From the NCBI GenBank assembly GCA_022606135.1, contig JABYQN010000002.1, positions 2,356,001 to 2,420,000 on the forward strand: a DNA stretch of 64,000 nt, written 5' to 3'. Position 1 is the first letter of the stretch. Each line of letters begins with the position of its first letter. Shown here in pieces: positions 23,801 through 33,129 of the stretch. Position numbers and translations under genes: made by a program. The DNA comes from Fomes fomentarius. Its lineage: Eukaryota > Basidiomycota > Agaricomycetes > Polyporales > Polyporaceae. Below the pieces are notes generated by a model. The model had not been told where the DNA came from. It was given only the letters and a program-made list of their open reading frames with translations, and made no database searches.

Positions 23801-24399
23801 CGAAGGACATGGAGTTAGTGTTCTCCAATTGCCGAATATTCAACCCTCCAACGACCTACCCGGTGCAGTGTGCGGATACACTTGAGCGGTTGTTCAAGAA
23901 GGAGTGGGTGAAGGCGACTGAGAGAAAGATCCCGTACAACGAGAAGACGGCTCTTAGGAAGATGCTCAGCCAGCTCATCTCAGAGCCTCTGTATGTGTCC
24001 CCTTCTGCCTGTAGCACATGCTGAAGCACATGCTGACGTCGCTCTGGTTGCAGGTCATGGGTGTTCCGAGAGCCTGTCGATCCAGTCGTGCTGGGCATTC
24101 CAACGTACTTCGACGTCATCCCCCGCAAGGATGCGCGCGACCTGCGGACAATCCAGCAGAAACTCAACCAGGACAAATACGACTCGATCGACGCGTTCGA
24201 ATCGGACTTGGACTTGATGATACACAACGCGATCCTGTTCAACGGGGCGGACTCGGAGGTCGGCGAGTTTGCGGTGAAGGTGCGGAACAGATACCGGGAG
24301 CTCCTTGCGCCTATCAAAGGCTCCGCAGGTGGCAACGGGAAGAGGAAGGGAGGCGACGTTGGGAAGCCACCGCCGAACAAGAAGGTGAAGCTGACGTGA
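17868..24399 (+). CDS. TAF2: TFIID subunit TAF2 with C-terminal triple bromodomain
   Basis: TAF2 is the aminopeptidase-fold subunit of TFIID that contacts promoter DNA near the start site. The N-terminal part reads STSHQKVALEVDFSG, GYTEITIVPTSKQLKTIHLHA and HIASLSIPNAHDVHNHPELK. The M1-like core follows (GSYPFGSHKLVFVEE, SLSHALACQWIGINIQP, DTWLVNGLGFYVTG). The HEXXH zinc motif is replaced by HALAC, so it is not a peptidase. HEAT-like repeats follow (RYILAVMTHDSSRVVRRHVA at about 21,485). After a Pro/Ser/Lys-rich linker come three bromodomains at about 22,240-22,650, 23,545-23,920 and 24,055-24,310, ending GKPPPNKKVKLT. The frame continues through the intron at about 22,329-22,375 (AP-N-YFDIIKSPMDLK), so bromodomain 1 is in the same gene. 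The start is uncertain: ATG 17,868 is the first plausible one before FDVSTSHQKV, but an upstream exon is possible. About 1,900 residues. Confidence 0.9.
22240..24310 (+). other. Three bromodomains in the TAF2 C-terminus
   Basis: Each unit has a ZA loop beginning with PVDPV (QPVDPVRDRAP, RPVDPVLDGCP, EPVDPVVLGIP). Each then has a YF/YY-(D/E)-x-I segment and a BC-loop asparagine (AKTYNMPGS, CRIFNPPTT, AILFNGADS). The acetyl-lysine-anchoring Asn is therefore present in all three. The usual PMDL is PMDLKTMG in the first, PMDFGTMG in the second and ARDLRTIQ in the third. The shared PVDPV suggests that the units arose by internal duplication. A Lys/Pro-rich linker of about 300 residues separates units 1 and 2, while 2 and 3 are nearly adjacent. 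Confidence 0.85.
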
Positions 24400-24678
24400 G
24401 GGGTAGGCCCTAGAGGGGATGTGTGCTTGCTGTGATCATAGATATGTGGACTATCGCTCGGAAATGTTTTGTTGTTTCGCAATTGCTCGTCGTTACGGAT
24501 GTACAACGTATAATACATACCTGCTCTGCTGTTCCATGGACCACGCCAGGCGCCGGCGGGGCGATGATGTCATTATCTTCATCGCAATCAAGATCGAGGA
24601 CGAGGACTTGGCAGCGTAACGACGGGCCAAGGGCGGGCATCTCCCAGAGTCGCTCCTTCTCTCACCGCAACCGCATCG
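24400..24678. other. TAF2 3' flank and HET-C promoter
   Basis: About 280 bases between tandem genes. An ATAATACATAC stretch near 24,509 is the only AT-rich element. No gene seen. Confidence 0.4.
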
Positions 24679-27600
24679 ATGAACACCCTCGCAAGCACAT
24701 TCCTTGTCCTCACTCTCCTTCTCGTCCTCCTGCCCTCCGAGACTTACGCTTTCGGAGCGGGCGATATACCCGACTTTGCGTACCTCAACGGTGAGCGCTC
24801 CTGCTAGTACATCTCCCGATCGAGTACACTATAATTACCTCGCCATCAACCACCATCTCAGGCAAAGCCTTCCGGCATGGAGACATCGAAAGTATCCTCT
24901 CGGAGCTTGCGAAGACCGTCGGACACGCCGGTGGAGGCGGAGGTCTCCTGGGTTTCGCCCAAACTGTCATAAGCGCAGCGACGAGCGGCGCTGGAGGAGC
25001 GACCTTTTCGAAGGAAGATGTAAAAAGGGTCTACTTCGTAAGTGCTCGAACGAGCTGCTTCAGCGCATCATTGATTGACAATGTGGCCAGGGCAATTGGT
25101 TGCGAGATTACTCGCAGGTCAGTTTCAGAACACACAGGCACCCAGACATATATTGAAGGATCTTGGCAGGCTATGGATATCGCAGGCCTCAGCAAGCTCT
25201 CTGCAGATACTTTGGTCCTCATTGTCTCCATCCTCGGCTTTTTGGTAAGGCTATTGAACATGCTCCATTGGCATAACCCTCATTATGTCTGTACTAGACC
25301 TTCGGCTTCGCCACGGAGGAATTCCAGGTCACTGCTGACCGTCTTGGCGTGTATCTGCCTACTGAGCACATCGACAATCCTAAGTACGCTTACAATGGAC
25401 CGATTGGGATGTTGGACTGCTCACAAATTGTTCTTCAGGGGTTACGCGGAGAAGGAAGGTGATGCGCGCCAATTCCACCCGAAGCTTCGTCCTCCAGTCA
25501 ACCCTGAGGAGCTCGAGATTGACGAGCGCACTGGAATGAAGGTATTTTGAGCTCGTATCTCTTGGTGCGCTCGTCCTAACTAAGCTTGCATCGCAGAAGT
25601 ACATGGCCACGGAGAACGAGGGCTGGGACACCTCAACTGCTCTCATTCGCCGAACCTTCCGTGCCTGCATCGAACACGGCCGTCGCGCTCAAGGCAGCGA
25701 TGGACCCGATCTATGGGAGGCTTACCGCCTTATGGGCACCGGTCTTCATACGATGGAGGATCTGCTCGCACATAGCAACTGGTGTGAGCTTGGCCTGCGC
25801 AAGTTGGGCTACAACGACGTATTCTGCCACGTCGGAGACAATGGTTTGTTAAACAGTTACTTCCATAGGGTTTACCTGACGGGTTCCCTTCTTCCAGTCT
25901 TGATTGATACGCCCAGCGGCCGCACTCATCCCCTTATCACTGGGACGTTCGGCAGCGCAGGTAAGTGTGTCCGTTCCTTGCTACCGTCACCAATCAATAA
26001 ATGCGTCTTTGCACAGATTTCCTGCATTCCCTTATGGGAGAGGCAACGGAGTAAGCTCGCTAATCATGCAGGGAGGTCGGTTGAATGATATTCATCCAAT
26101 GCACAGCCATCTCAGCCAGGCCAGTGTCGTCGATCTTTCGAAGAAACTCAATGAAGTAAGCTTCGTGGTTGTCCATCCCGTAGTACATTCCCCTAACCGC
26201 ATGTCTACAGAGCGCCAACCAAGACAACGATACTATTGGCAATCTCCGGAAGCTCCTCCAGAGCCTCCCGATCGGTGGTGGCGACGACGACAAGATGGGG
26301 GCCGCGGACAATCTGCAAGAGAAGTCTAAGGCATATAACTTCAATCCCGACGACGTTGCTCCGCCTGAGGTCCAGCAGCAGCTATGGGAGCTGCTCAAGT
26401 GGCGTGACGACGTCTATCGCGACATTATCAAGAAGATTGAGTTGGTTCCCGGTCTTACGGAGCTGATCGAGAACCTCACAAATGCCCTGAACGCCTGTAC
26501 GTATCTTGTACTCATCAATAAGATCATAGGCAAATCTCACTTTCATATTTTCATGTAGTTGTCTACACGGTCCTGGCCCCCTACGTGACCGTAAGTTCAG
26601 ATCGATCTCCTCGAGAGCGTGGGCGGTGGAATGATATCCTCAATCTCAGCCTATACTCACTCAAGTCACCGATGTGCTCTCTGAGGGTAGCAAGGCCGTG
26701 ATTGACTCTGATGACCAATACCAAGCGAGTATTGTGCCTCCTGAATATTTCTACCGCGTAATGACACATCTACTCTTAGGTGTTCGACGACCCTGATGCG
26801 TCTGACCCCTCTCACAGTCTGCTGTCGAAGGTTTGTGCAATCTGTAATACTACTGAATATCTAATTAGCTCTGGTTGCAGGATCACTTCGCATTGATCCT
26901 AAACGAGCCAGCGGGCAAGATCGCTGTAATCGTCGTCCAGAACACTGTCAAGTTGTTGGTGCAGGTTGGTGCGTTCCAGAGGTGTCTTTCGATCAGGGTA
27001 ATAATGCAACTCGATAGTCTTGGTTCGATGATAGCAACCCGGATAGGGTGATCGACGAGATTCTCGAGGCTTTCCACCACCCGTGGTACGCCAATGGACG
27101 CTCTCGCATTCAAGAGGAGATGTTCCAGGCTCTGAGGACATGGGTTGACGGTCTCGAGAACGCCGATGAGACAATCCAGGCCCTCACGAAGGTTAGTTAG
27201 CTCCTCCACTGACTAGTTTTTCTACTGAAATCTTGTTGTGTTGACAGGAGAGCATTCGCGCCGGAAAAAACAAGCGACAGGGCTCCGATGACGACATGAC
27301 GCAGTCGGACCAGGTCTACGGTGGCCATGTCACCCAGAGCTCTGGCGGCGGTCAGTATGGTTCTGCCAGCTATGGTTCTTCCGGAGGGTACGGCGGCTCT
27401 TCGGAGTCGCGAAGGTACGGCGAATCTGGCCAGAGCTATGATGGTGGTAGGTTCTTCAAAAGCTCACGCATAGACATGGTCTGACCTTGCTAGCCACAGG
27501 TGGATACGGCGGTTCTCAAGGCCGCCAGGAAGAACCGTCTTATGGCCGCCAGTCTGGATATGGCGGTCGCGATGAATCAACGTATGGAGGCAACGAGTCG

Positions 27601-28332
27601 TCCTACGGCCACAATGAGTCTTCATACGGCCGAAACGAACCGTCGTACGGAAGGGGTGAATCTTCGTATGGACGCAACGAGTCTTCGTACGGTCGCAACG
27701 AATCCTATGGTCGCACCGAGGATACGGGTTATGGACGGAACGACGGTCGGAACGAAGCCTATGGCCGCACCGAAGACTCGGGTTATGGACGTCGGGAGGA
27801 GCGCTCTTATGGGCAGTCCGATTTCTACGGCAGCGATGGATACGGTGGAAGTCGTCGTGATGACGACTCCCACGGTTCTCGCCAAACTTACGGTGAGGAA
27901 GAGCGTCCGCGCCGTCACCACGAGGAAGGCGGCTATGGCGGAGAACGCCGTGAAGAATACGGTGGTGGAGACGGTGGTGGGTACCGCTCGAACGAGGCTC
28001 CTCGGCGCCGTGACGACGAAGATGGCGGCTACCGTCGGGAGGGGCGTCCCGAGCATGGCCGCCAGGAGGGTGGATATAGTGAAGGCTACGCTCCTTCGTA
28101 CAACCGTGGCGGTGGTGACGAGAGCATCGGTGGCGGGTATGGCGTGTCCGGCGGATATGGCGGACGTCACGAGGAAGGGGGGTATAGCGGTGGTGACAGT
28201 GGTTATGGTCGGCAAGAGAGGAGCGTCTACGGCGATAGCGGAGAGACGTACGGTGTTGAGGGACTTTCTCTTGGGGAGGATGGTGAACGCCGCCACCACG
28301 GGCGCAGACACCACCGCGAGGATGACGACTGA
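24679..28332 (+). CDS. HET-C family protein (heterokaryon-incompatibility protein Het-C) with Tyr/Gly-rich tail
   Basis: Member of the fungal HET-C family, known from Neurospora as a plasma-membrane protein acting in non-self recognition; the role in this fungus is inferred. The start at 24,679 gives a signal peptide (MNTLASTFLVLTLLLVLLPS) before YAFGAGDIPDFAYLNGKAFRHGDIE. Recognisable HET-C blocks follow: VKRVYFGNWLRDYSQAMDI, TFGFATEEFQVT, LGVYLPTEHIDNPKGYAE, NEGWDTSTALIRRTFRACIE and MGTGLHTMEDLLAHSNWCEL. A helical middle region extends to about 27,200. From 27,300 the protein is extreme low complexity (SYG, YGRNES and GGYGG units), like the Gly-rich tail of ascomycete HET-C. About ten introns. 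One lies at about 27,447-27,500 between GQSYDGG and GYGGSQG. The repeat tail keeps the other frames open too, and those frames are not genes. Confidence 0.88.
27541..27810 (+). repeat. Degenerate tandem repeat coding (S/T)YGRNES units in HET-C
   Basis: Runs of 18-21 base units encode SYGHNES, SYGRNEP, SYGRGES, SYGRNES and YGRTED. The units use different synonymous codons (TAC/TAT, CGC/CGA/AGG), so the array is old rather than freshly expanded. A less regular GGYGG-rich stretch continues to about 28,220. The encoded segment is Tyr/Arg/Gly/Ser-rich and predicted to be disordered. Confidence 0.8.
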
Positions 28333-29259
28333 ACGGATGATCCTGAACATGCGTAGAAGCGAATGAACAAAGGACCGAACTGTGTACCATTACGATCACT
28401 ATGTACTAGTCCTAGAGTCAATCTGAAGTGCTTTATTCACAGGCGCTCGTGTAGTGCGCTTACTGGTTGATCTACAGATACTTATACGCTATCAGTGACG
28501 TTGATAATGCGGGCTGAGTTGAAGTTCACATGGATGCTGTCACCTAGGCTGAATGCTCTGTACCACATCCGATCAGGGACACGCCGGAATACTCTCGGGC
28601 CACAAGCCTGTACCTGGCGCGCTACCACACATGATTCTACGCCGACCGCATAGGCGCGTTAACAACCCCAGGTTCGACCCCTAGCTTGGAATCCCTGCTC
28701 CAAGTCTTCCCAAAATCACCCTGCCTCAAACGTTCCAACGTTCAACGTTCGAGCTTTCAAGAACGAGCAGGTCATCCGGTCTGGCCGACCTGGTGCCGTC
28801 TTCGTACACATGCACCCGCTCTCATTAGAGTAAATGCATGCCAGACTGACATATGGCGCGCTGGTTTCTCCTCGGGAAACCAACGCCTTCCTTCTTCCGC
28901 ACAAAGAGAGCGGCCCTTCTACAGCGCCCCACTAGCCGCTGATCCAACGCATTCTTCCAGCCTTAGGCGTCCGAAGGAGAGCTGATTCTGTGTATATCAA
29001 CCCGCGCCGGTGTCCATCTATACATCTCCTGTCATCAGCGGGCGGCGAAGTGCCTTACTATTCCTTGCCTGCTCGCCTGCTGGTTGATTGCTTCCACCGC
29101 ACAATGCGCGAGTCCATGACAGACTAGACACGCCGGGGTACGGGGTGTTACCCCTGCGTCCCGATGTCGGAGGGCCATTTATGATAAAAGCCCGGATCGA
29201 TTGCTCGACCAGGTCGTCTGTGGGTCCTCGCACTCTTGCCAGATACACGACGACGCAAG
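28333..29259. other. Intergenic, HET-C 3' flank and promoter of CPL1-like gene
   Basis: About 930 bases without a supportable gene. A plus-strand frame of about 100 codons near 28,690-28,985 has no recognisable motif. A TTTATGATAAAAG element at about 29,176-29,188, some 75 bases before the next ATG, could be the TATA box of the CPL1-like gene. Confidence 0.45.
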
Positions 29260-30309
29260 ATGCGCCTCCAACTCGGCATTGTTGCTCTGCTTGCTTCAGG
29301 GCTGTCGCTCGTCGCTCCTCGTACAACGACCGCTGGCTTGTACGCGCGCACCACCACCGATGTCTGTGGCGATGTTAGTGACGAGCTTATCGTCCCCGGT
29401 CTTTTCGGGACCAAGATCCCCGTTGGCCGCATCGGTGAGAATCCCGTTGTGCCTGTGCTACCGGTCGTGCTCAACCTCCGCTCCAACCCTACTAGACAAG
29501 TGTATCTGCGAGTCGCAGATTCCTAACTTGCTGAAGACAGACTTGCTCCTCCGCACGGCGAGCCGTTTTGCAAATTGAGACCAACTTTCCCATTCTGAAT
29601 AGTCAACCTTTTAGGCGGCGATTATAGCTGGTGAAACTACCGTGAAGAAGGAGCTCACGGACCTGGTACGCGTCCATGGATACAACGCCGGGTTCGGAGT
29701 CGCCATCTAACCTATAGCGATGACAGCTCAACAAATCGAAGGACCATCAGAAGTGCGAATACCCTGACAACTCCGAAGCCATCTGCGCGAAGGGCGCGCC
29801 CTGCGGCTTCAAGTGCAAGAACGGCTTCACGGACAAGCACCCCGCAGAATGCGTCTGCAAGCCGCCGCACACGGTCTGCAATGGCGTGTGCGGCCCCTTC
29901 AAGGCCTGTCCCAGTCATAAGCCCTGGCGCCGCGATGTGTCGCGCAGGAAGGGTCTCTGTGACTTGGGTCTGACGGCCTGTGGCATTTACGGACGTGCCG
30001 GCGACGCATGGGAATGCATCGATGCCTCGACGGACCTAGAGAGCTGTACGTTCACGCTTCATACATTCCGCATCTGCTTCGACGCTGATTGCGCGAGGAA
30101 CGGCAGGTGGTGGGTGCACGATCCCTCTGGACGCGTTCTCGCCCCATGGTGTGGATTGCACGGCGATCCCCGGCGTGGTGGATGTGTCCTGCAGGGCTGG
30201 GTCTTGTGCCGTGTATCGCTGTGCTCCTGGGTTCACCGTATCGGATGATGGTTATTTCTGTGTTGCTTCTGGAGCGATGCTGGAACAGATTGCGGGGCTT
30301 GGTATTTGA
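29260..30309 (+). CDS. CPL1-like secreted cysteine-rich protein
   Basis: Secreted protein with the CPL1-like cysteine-rich domain found in many basidiomycete multigene families. The best-studied member is Cryptococcus Cpl1; the function here is unknown. The start at 29,260 gives a clear signal peptide (MRLQLGIVALLASGLSLVAP). Splicing by eye gives GRI-DKCICESQIPNLL, then KSKDHQKCEYPDNSEAICAKG, CGFKCKNGFTDKHPAECVCK and GPFKACPSHKPWRRDVSRRK. The domain core CGGCTIPLDAFSPHGVDCTA, PGVVDVSCRAGSC and YRCAPGFTVSDDG follows. The intron at about 30,048-30,107 splits the first Cys of CGGC (T|GT). The stop is TGA 30,307-30,309. A dibasic KRR-like site (PWRRDVSRRK) precedes the core and could be a Kex2 processing site; this is speculative. 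About 260-270 residues. Confidence 0.85.
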
Positions 30310-30674
30310 GTGGAATGTGCCCGAGCACCGAACAGTTGGGCCAGACGGTCGAGTTCTGCCAGTGACCAGTGGACGCATAGACTATTGTATCTGCACCATG
30401 TACTTACTAGTCCTCGGATTCCATGCTAGTCGTTATGTGTTGCTCAGTGGAAGGAGAGGGTTGTGTAGTTCGATACAGCTCTCCGAAATGGCTAGCGGGA
30501 ATTATAACGTTAGTTAAGGGTGGCGGCGAACTGTGGCGGATTGTGTGTCATCCGGACCGGGATTCCGCCCCTCGACAAGCGCTGCAACTGGTTGAGGAAG
30601 TGAAACCACGATGCTTGTCTTGTTCACTCGTCGTTACCTACCAACTTCACTTGAAATCACGCTACTGTAGGACT
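30310..30674. other. Short intergenic, CPL1-like 3' flank and MED11 promoter
   Basis: About 365 bases between two plus-strand genes. No gene, repeat or clear core promoter motif recognised. Confidence 0.4.
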
Positions 30675-31325
30675 ATGGCTGGGCATGAAACCACAGGTGT
30701 CGATAATCGACCGCCTGAAGAGATAGACCCTATATGGTTGTCCAGTCGCACAGCAAGGCAAATCCGCAATTTATGTGAAGTTGAGAAGGTATGCTCTTGA
30801 AAACCTCTTGTTGCCTGAGAATAGTCCAGAGGAATGACTACGACCCACAGGACATAACACGATTGCTTTCGCTAGCCGCGTCCTCCATATCTCTACTCTC
30901 GCTCCCGCAAACAGACGGCCCAGAGGACGAAGACCTCCCAAAAGGCGCTGAGAGGTCGGAGAAGTTTGTCGACATTGCCAATGAGTACTTTGAACGACTG
31001 GATGTACGTCCGCTTCCATCTCATTCTCCGCAGTACAGTCTACCGACGTCCACCCTCATATAAGAGCATTCACATGAACATCCGAGATATCCTTGCGCAC
31101 ATCAGGCAATCGCGTATTGCCCCCTCCGCCATCAACGCCCCTCCACACGGGTTCATACCGCCCTCACTGGGTGTCGGCCTGCCCTCTGCGGACGCTGACG
31201 GGATTGCACGAGGAAGCCGCGGGCTGCAAGAGGAGAGGATGGAGCGAGACGCGTGGAAGGGCATTCTGGACGCACTGACGCGTATCAAGGAAGCCAGAGA
31301 CAAGGGGAGGGCGACGCAGTCATGA
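30675..31325 (+). CDS. MED11: Mediator complex subunit 11 (MED11)
   Basis: Head-module Mediator subunit that bridges activators, Pol II and TFIIH. The start ATG at 30,675 gives MAGHETTGVDNRPPEEIDPI, then a helical segment TARQIRNLCEVEK. After an intron (30,789 to about 30,850) comes DITRLLSLAASSISLLSLPQ, and later GAERSEKFVDIANEYFERLD. A second intron ends near 31,064, and the reading resumes SIHMNIRDILAHIRQSRIAP, the basidiomycete MED11 signature. It is followed by SAINAPPHGFIPPSLGVGLP and a C-terminal helix. About 170 residues, longer than yeast Med11 (115) because of the fungal C-terminal extension. The exact acceptor of intron 1 could be 30,831 or 30,850. Convergent with TBCA. Confidence 0.78.
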
Positions 31326-31440
31326 ATCAATCGTGCGGAAGGCCCACGTATCTCGCGTTTGAGGGAAATTGGTATAAAGATACAGGTACAGTGGATCTCT
31401 TCGTCCTCGCCCAGTCCTCTCCGACGCCTTCCACTCCTCA

Positions 31441-31940
31441 TCAAAGGCTGACCTCTTCCAGGGTCTCTTTTGCCTTGATTACCTCCTCATTGTCGGCGAG
31501 GGCAGGATCTTTCTCAGCGGAGAGCTGCACATGGATGTCAGCTGCAGCATTACGCCATTCTCGCGTCCATATAGCACGTACCAGAAGATCGCGCAAGTCC
31601 TGCACAACTGCACCTAGTCGGTCCGCGGAATCGATGATCATCTTGCCCGACTCCTCGAGCATCCGGCGCTGTTTTACGAAGGTTAGAGCAGGCAGCTGCG
31701 GGACATCCGAGCATCATATTACTGTATTCTTGATGTCCCACTCCTCGGCATTCTCTGCGATGTGCTTATCTAGCTTGCGCTGCAAATCTTCTTCCTCCTT
31801 CTGATAAAGCTTGTGTTCCTTGAACAAACTACGGTGTCGCCTTCAGTATGCAGACACTACTTGGAAGACGTTTCATCGCACCGTCTGGCAGATCCAACCT
31901 TGATCTTGAGCTGCTTCTTGATTGCTACTGCGTCTGACAT
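31441..31940 (-). CDS. TBCA: Tubulin-folding cofactor A (TBCA, yeast Rbl2)
   Basis: Small three-helix chaperone that captures beta-tubulin. The start at 31,940 gives MSDAVAIKKQLKIK. After introns the reading continues LFKEHKLYQKEEEDLQRKLD, KHIAENAEEWDIKNT, RRMLEESGKMIIDSADRLG and AVVQDLRDLL, and ends AKDPALADNEEVIKAKETLE-EVSL with TGA at 31,441-31,443. The block EWDIKNTRRMLEES is the family signature. At least three short introns in about 110 codons. Normal length for TBCA. Confidence 0.9.
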
Positions 31941-33129
31941 GTTGGGTAGAGGTGGTGGTTCAGTGTGATGTTGGCGGTTCCGGATGTGTCTTGACTCAGC
32001 GGCAGTTTAAGTGCGTCATCTCGACGTCCTCCACAAGCTTGAGAAAATAGATATACCGCACACTATCAAGGCATTCTTCATGAAACCACTCATCTACTTC
32101 ATACGATCCACATTCAATAGTTCCTACCCGACCGCTGACGGAATTCTCACATAGAGGTCCAAGTCGAGCTTTCAAAGTTGCATTTCGGATCCGGGTTCAG
32201 GGCCGATTGCCGGCTCAGCGCTTAGTTCCGCTATGGCAGGCGCCAAGGTCCCTTGGACCAAACGCCAGCTGCAGCTGGTTCAAGTTGAACGGATCAGATT
32301 GCGCAGGTTCAAGCTCAAGTCGCGTCTGCACGGCTTAAGTATGTGCTGTTCGTCGCTGGAGAGCGATGTTGCAAGACTTTCGCACCGCATCTTGCTGCCA
32401 AGTAAATGGCTGTCAACATGTTTGTCAAGTTCTCCGACACGCCGTGGGTTTTTGTCGCCGAGCGGGCTGCCAGTGACATGACCGTTTCAATGTTGTCCCA
32501 CATAAGTGAGTACCCTTCCATGTTCCCAAGACAAATCCTGACTGGCCGGCGCGCGGATAGCTAGGAGGTAAACATAGCAGTATCGTGCGGCGCTTGAAGA
32601 GGAGTACTTATCGTAACGACTCCACTCAAGCGGTGCGGGCGGTGCATACATAACCGCTGTTCAATGACATATCTATAAGTCTGATCGCTTGCGTGGTACG
32701 ACTTTCTCGCTCGGTATACGATATGTCTCAGAGAAGCTGACATCTTGTGCTCCGTGTATCAGTCTTGTGCTCCGTGTATCAGTCGTTAAACGGGACGCCC
32801 GGACTCCGCAAGGTCGCGACAAGCCACGCTATGCCCATTGATGTGTGACGGTGCGCACCGCTCACTTCGGAGCGTGAGTTTGGCAATAGCAGTGGGACGA
32901 TATTTCAGCAGCATGTCCCGGTCGGAGGACGCGTCTCGCGCGAGTCGTACTGCTCTAGTGGATCCTCAGTACACAATTACCCCGCTCTTGACATGGGATG
33001 ATAGCCGCTGCCTTATGATATGGCGACTCTGTTAGGTATATCTCCCTGGGCTGCCGTCGTGACCTCTCGCCCTTGGCGTGCTCACTGTCCCTCTTCGACG
33101 CTCCTTATCTCTTTATTCTCTTTGCAGCT
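31941..33129. other. Intergenic with a 20-bp tandem duplication, upstream of ABC transporter
   Basis: About 1.2 kb between divergent TBCA and the ABC transporter. An 82-codon plus-strand frame at 32,233 and an overlapping frame reading MFVKFSDTPWVFVAERAASD at about 32,413 look weakly protein-like but match no family I know. They may be a gene fragment. The immediate upstream of the transporter is pyrimidine-rich and ends TTTGCAGCT before the ATG, so a 5'-UTR intron is possible. Confidence 0.4.
32743..32782. repeat. Perfect 2 x 20-bp tandem repeat
   Basis: The unit TCTTGTGCTCCGTGTATCAG occurs twice head to tail and is followed by a partial third start (TC). It is noncoding and probably a recent slippage duplication in the promoter-proximal region of the ABC transporter. 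Confidence 0.85.

Noticed and set aside
27464..28399. Long minus-strand frame of about 310 codons, and a second plus-strand frame, across the HET-C tail
   Set aside because: They stay open only because the HET-C repeat units are in-frame multiples of three. Their products are His/Arg or Thr/Ala low complexity with no motif.
28671..28681. GGTTCGACCCC resembling a tRNA B box/T-loop
   Set aside because: The T stem pairs only 4 of 5, and no acceptor stem, D arm or anticodon stem can be formed upstream, so no tRNA is called.
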